Below are positions 60,468 to 64,000 of a stretch of 64,000 bases of DNA, in pieces. Numbering within the stretch: position 1 is the first letter of the stretch; each line of letters opens with the position of its first letter. This stretch comes from Blasia pusilla (Eukaryota > Marchantiophyta > Marchantiopsida > Blasiales). A program made the position numbers and the translations under genes. The notes under the pieces are model-generated. The model ran no database searches, was not told the origin of the DNA, and saw nothing but the letters and a program-made list of their open reading frames with translations. The stretch is taken from positions 52,390,001 to 52,454,000 of the forward strand of contig CM114271.1 in assembly GCA_050084515.1 (NCBI GenBank). Reading direction: 5' to 3'.

Positions 60468-61235
60468 TGGCGGATGTGTGGGGATTATCGACCTATCAAT
60501 TAGCAGACGAAGTCCGATAGGTATGCCATGCCCACCCCTAAGGAGATCTTTGATGCGATTGGTCACGCAAAGATCTTCAGTCCATTGGATTTGCAAGCCG
60601 GATACTATCAGTTGCCTATCAAATTAGAGGACATGCAGAAGACGGCATTTTGGGGCATCAATCCTCACGGGAAGGATTGTTTGTACCAGTGGCGGTTCTT
60701 ACCATTTGGGTTAAAGAACGCCCTGGCTGAGTTTCAGAGGGTTATGGATAGGATCTTGGCTGGTCTTGATTTTGCTAGATGTTATATTGATGACATCGTA
60801 GTCTTTAATGCCATGGTTGATTTGCATGAGCGACATCTAGAGGAAGTATTTCGACGATTGCAATTACATGGGCTCAAGCTACATCCAGGCAAGTGCAAGT
60901 TCTTCTACGACCAGATTGAGTACTTGGGTCATATGATATACCCAAGGGGCCTTGGTGTTCAGCTGACGAAGGTAGAGGCTATCTCACGCATTCCACGCCC
61001 TACAGATGTGAGCCATGTTCGCGCATTCATGGGATTGGCGAACTTCTATCAGCGATACGTCAAGGGATTCAATTTGATTGCGAAGCCGCTAATATTGCTG
61101 ACCAAGGTGGATCACAAGTGGCACTGGGGGGGATTGTCATATCATGTGGTGGAGTGCATTTTGACGGTGCAGCAGGTTGGAGGTCGTGATCAAGTTACCC
61201 ATTCGAGTCCCTTTTCCCGCACTTGTCGTGTATGA
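60468..61235 (+). pseudogene. Ty3/gypsy reverse-transcriptase fragment
   Basis: The frame reads WRMCGDYRPIN, then TAG at 60501-60503, then SDRYAMPTPKEIFDAIG, FSPLDLQAGYYQLPI, QWRFLPFGLKNA and the active site CYIDDIVVF (about 60780-60806). ECKFF-type HPGKCKFFYDQIEYLGHMI, AISRIPRPTDVSHVRAFMGL and NFYQRYVKGF follow. This covers the RT fingers, palm and thumb. Similarity ends near 61128 in the connection region, so RNase H and integrase are missing. The only visible stop is the early TAG. Confidence 0.9.
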
Positions 61236-61666
61236 TTGAGAGTGTTGGGTATCGGGTATTAGCTGGTGCTAGATGGGTGCAGTGATGGTGACGAGTGTAG
61301 ATTCTTTTCATGTGTAGCATGTTGGTGGATATACGGATTTGCCGTAGTAGGGGTCGCGTGTATGACCCGAGAGTGTGTCGCTAGGTTAGATGAGTCAGTT
61401 GGGAGGCTCATGGTGAGCCCGAGTGTTGAGCGTGCGTGAGGCCGGGTATGTCATCACGGGATTGACGTAAGCATAGGTGAGCTAGTGAGGCGTGTGGGAG
61501 ACTCTCGGTGAGTCTGAGTGCTTGAGCGGGTGAGACAGGGTTTGTCATCACGGCGTTCTTCCAGGGTTCGGAAGAACGGGGCAGTGCGAGCAGTAGTAGT
61601 GGTGTGACACGGAGTGGAGTGAGATACTGAGGGGTTACCAGTGAGGAGCTCCCTCGACATCCATCC
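61236..61666. other. Spacer between the gypsy RT fragment and the gag region
   Basis: Contains a pair of short diverged repeats with GTATGTCATCACGGGATTG (about 61446) and GTTTGTCATCACGGCGTTC (about 61540). No primer-binding site or LTR could be identified. Confidence 0.4.
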
Positions 61667-63490
61667 TTGACTGGATCGTCATCACTGGACACAGGGTCTG
61701 GTGACGAGATTACCAACAGAGACAGTAGTACTTGGCAGGAGATGGACGACATGGGACATCGGGGCATGCGTCGTCTCTTGGGTGTAGTGGGCACCATCGA
61801 CTTAGATGATTTCATCCAGGAGTTCGACACATGGTGCGACTTCCAGGAGATACGGACCCCGACACGGTTCAACCCTTTCATGGCATGAAAGGGGTTGTTC
61901 CAGCACTTGGAGGGTCCTCCGATGGATGACTACATGGAGTTTTGATCACTATATTCAGTAGAGATCGATGCCTGGAGGATGTATTGGGCTCTAGGGTATG
62001 TGTCCACTAGTGGTCGCGAGGCATATGATGGGATTGTGAGAGGAGAGAGACCCACACCAGGCAGCCCGGAGACTAGATGGAGAGGAGGGCAATGACACAG
62101 GCAATGTGGCAGAGACCTCTGGTGGTAGAGGGCCACCCAGCTTCAGCCCCAGAGTGGAGTTCTTCCGACAGTTGGGGAAGAGCTACCAGGGCGTACGCAC
62201 CGACAAGCAGAAGAGTCTACAGGATTTTCAGCGACGATCGGGTGGGAGTCTAAGAGAGGCCTTCACACGCATGAGGAGGCTGATCATTGCTACGTTTGGA
62301 GTGACTGAGGCGCACTCAGTCCAGTATTGGTACGGGGTTCTGGACCGAGAACTACGGAGGAGAGTCCGAGATGCGGTCTTTGATTCACACAAATGGAAGC
62401 CCACATTGAAGGTGGTCTTTGAGTTGTCTGAGCGTATTGAGCTCAACATGAGTGAGGAGCAGGTAGTGACCGCTAGATTTTCTCGAGAGTCGACGAGTCC
62501 ACGAGCGGCGGTGACCCCACCGGTGCCACAGCGAGCACCAGTACCACGGGAGCGGGCTAGTGTGCCTAGAGAGCAGGGCGGGTACCGTGAGCCTATGAGG
62601 CAATGACCGCACCTACATATGTTGCCCAAACAGGACCGGTGTGGTCTTGTTGGACGTGTGGGGGCCCATAGGCGAGAGAATGCCCACAAAGATGGGAGAG
62701 GACCACCAGCGCCTCCGATTGCGCAGAGCCGAGGATGGCCCCACTACAACACTGGGTGTGACCATTGCCACATATATGGTCACACTAGGGATAGATGTTT
62801 TGACCTTCGCCGAGGGGCACGTCAGGTAGGCCGAGGGCCTGGGGCGGCCGCCCTGGAGGAGGTCGGGGAGTTCTTCCTGGACGTGGTGGTAGAGGACCAC
62901 CACCAGCCAGAGGAGATGGAGCAAGAGCTCCAGAGCCGGCGCTTCTCTCACGCATCGATCAGTTGGAGCAGAGGATTGCTGCCATGACGATGATGCAGCT
63001 TAGGGAGCTGCGATCAGCTAGTGTGACTCCAGTCTCTACCTCTTACCATGACCCGGGTGAGGATCTCTCCAATATGGGATTCATGTGTAGTGCAGCCCAG
63101 GTTGAGGCAGCTGCAGTGGTGACTCGGGGTGCTGCGAGAGGCACCGAGCCATCGAGAGATGGAGTTGAGATTGACCCACCAGAGGGGACCGATGGGCGGC
63201 AGGCCAGGGTTCCACAATCATTCAAATTGTTGGAGGCACTACAAACACCATCGATGGTGCCTCGACGACCAGCGGTGCCTACAGTTCAGGCACCTACGTC
63301 GACGTCACGAGGAGTTGGAGTGACAACTCCTATGCCGGCTCGAGTGGAGTCAGTGTCGACTATAGTGTTGGAGGTGGCCACTAGAGTGAGTCGACTCGCT
63401 ATTTTCCGCCTTAGAGTTGGCGGCGTTGGGAGTTGGACCGGTGAGGAGGTGTTCGGTTGGCCGCCACGTTGTGTGAGCGTGGAGAGATGA
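61667..63490 (+). pseudogene. Ty3/gypsy gag with CCHC zinc knuckle
   Basis: Broken over several frames. The N-terminal part (61741-61890) reads DDFIQEFDTWCDFQEI, followed after TGA (61886) by GLFQHLEGPPMDDYMEF and WALGYVSTSGREAYDG. The capsid-like core (62106-62606) has VEFFRQLGKSYQGVR, LQDFQRRSGGSLREAF and WYGVLDRELRRRVRDA, typical of retrotransposon gag. A CCHC knuckle CDHCHIYGHTRDRC lies at about 62758-62800 in another frame. Downstream to 63490 there is Pro/Thr/Arg-rich linker. No protease, RT or integrase follows before the polypurine tract. Confidence 0.8.
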
Positions 63491-63956
63491 TCGCTTCTTG
63501 TTTAGAGGTAGTTGAGGAGGTTGTGGACTTGCCCCCTCAGAGCCGGTGCTTGGGACGTTCACAGAGTCATGGCATGCGCGGCGGCGGTTGGTAGATATGC
63601 CACTCGACCGCCATAGAGCGGCGATGGTGATACGGAGTAGTGTTCTTTGGATAACCGAAAGTGGAGTATTTCGCTTGGTTAGTCCGACGGGACAAGATAC
63701 CACCGCAAGCGCATCCTACTTGATTCAGAGCGCAACCCTTGATGTTAGGAAGGCGGCGTGTTTAGCGTTGGGGTTTACGGAAGGCCGACATTGAGCCTTT
63801 TCCTTCCAGATCTGAGACCTCGATTGGGTGCGTATCACCCACTCAAGATATGACTCGACAGAGATTGTTGTGAGAGTCCAGCCAGAGCATGCGACGGATA
63901 GTGCTATGGTGCGCGACTCGCGTGCGGTTACGACACCACCGGTAAATGCGATGTGT
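63491..63956. other. 3' part of the gag-only gypsy element, no recognised domain
   Basis: An 82-codon frame (63546-63794) includes no motif I recognise. It may be linker or remnant of a protease region. Confidence 0.35.
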
Positions 63957-64000
63957 TGGGGGGGGAGTGCGTGTTATATCCCCTAGATTCATCCTTGACT
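63957..64000 (+). promoter_or_regulatory. Polypurine tract and possible start of a 3' LTR
   Basis: A run of G ending GGGGGAG (about 63957-63967) is followed by TGTTATATCCCC (63972), the kind of terminus common in plant gypsy LTRs. The window ends before this can be confirmed. Confidence 0.4.

Overview
This is nuclear DNA of a land plant. It holds two recognisable host genes, a single-exon EXORDIUM-like gene and an 11-exon MCM10 gene with canonical GT-AG introns, inside a large amount of Ty1/copia, Ty3/gypsy, LINE and Mutator-like (MULE) transposon sequence. The lineage cannot be fixed from sequence alone. The LINE and MULE types hint at a seed-free plant (bryophyte, lycophyte or fern), but that is only a guess.

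Layout. 1-0.5 kb: an unrecognised minus-strand open frame running off the left edge, carrying an exact 212-bp tandem duplication. 0.5-9.6 kb: AT-rich intergenic DNA with an old copia relic, two microsatellites and a possible non-autonomous element. 9.6-14 kb: GC-richer island around the EXORDIUM-like gene (minus). 14-27.8 kb: retroelement territory, with a near full-length but inactivated copia element (17.7-22.6 kb, minus), older copia relics on both sides and a LINE-like relic. 28-31.3 kb: GC-richer DNA without a recognisable gene. 31.3-37.8 kb: MCM10 (minus), whose 2.9-kb seventh intron is filled with LINE fragments and a short repeat family. 38.4-41 kb: hairpins and dispersed repeats.

41.1-53.6 kb is the most interesting part. 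Two 107-bp terminal inverted repeats (105/107 identical) enclose a 12.45-kb segment that carries a MULE transposase on the minus strand (DDE residues and a degenerate SWIM finger) and, convergently on the plus strand, a multi-exon gene of a family I do not recognise. A second, more decayed copy of the same convergent pair lies next to it in mirror orientation (54.4-58.7 kb), with one splice site of each gene at the same codon in both copies. Two genes pointing at each other between long inverted repeats is the plan of maize MuDR (mudrA/mudrB), but the second gene here has no resemblance I can name.

58.7-64 kb: an LTR-like repeat with a TATA box, a GC/C-rich duplicated stretch, a Ty3/gypsy reverse-transcriptase fragment, and a separate gypsy gag region that runs directly into a polypurine tract and a possible LTR start, as in gag-only non-autonomous elements.
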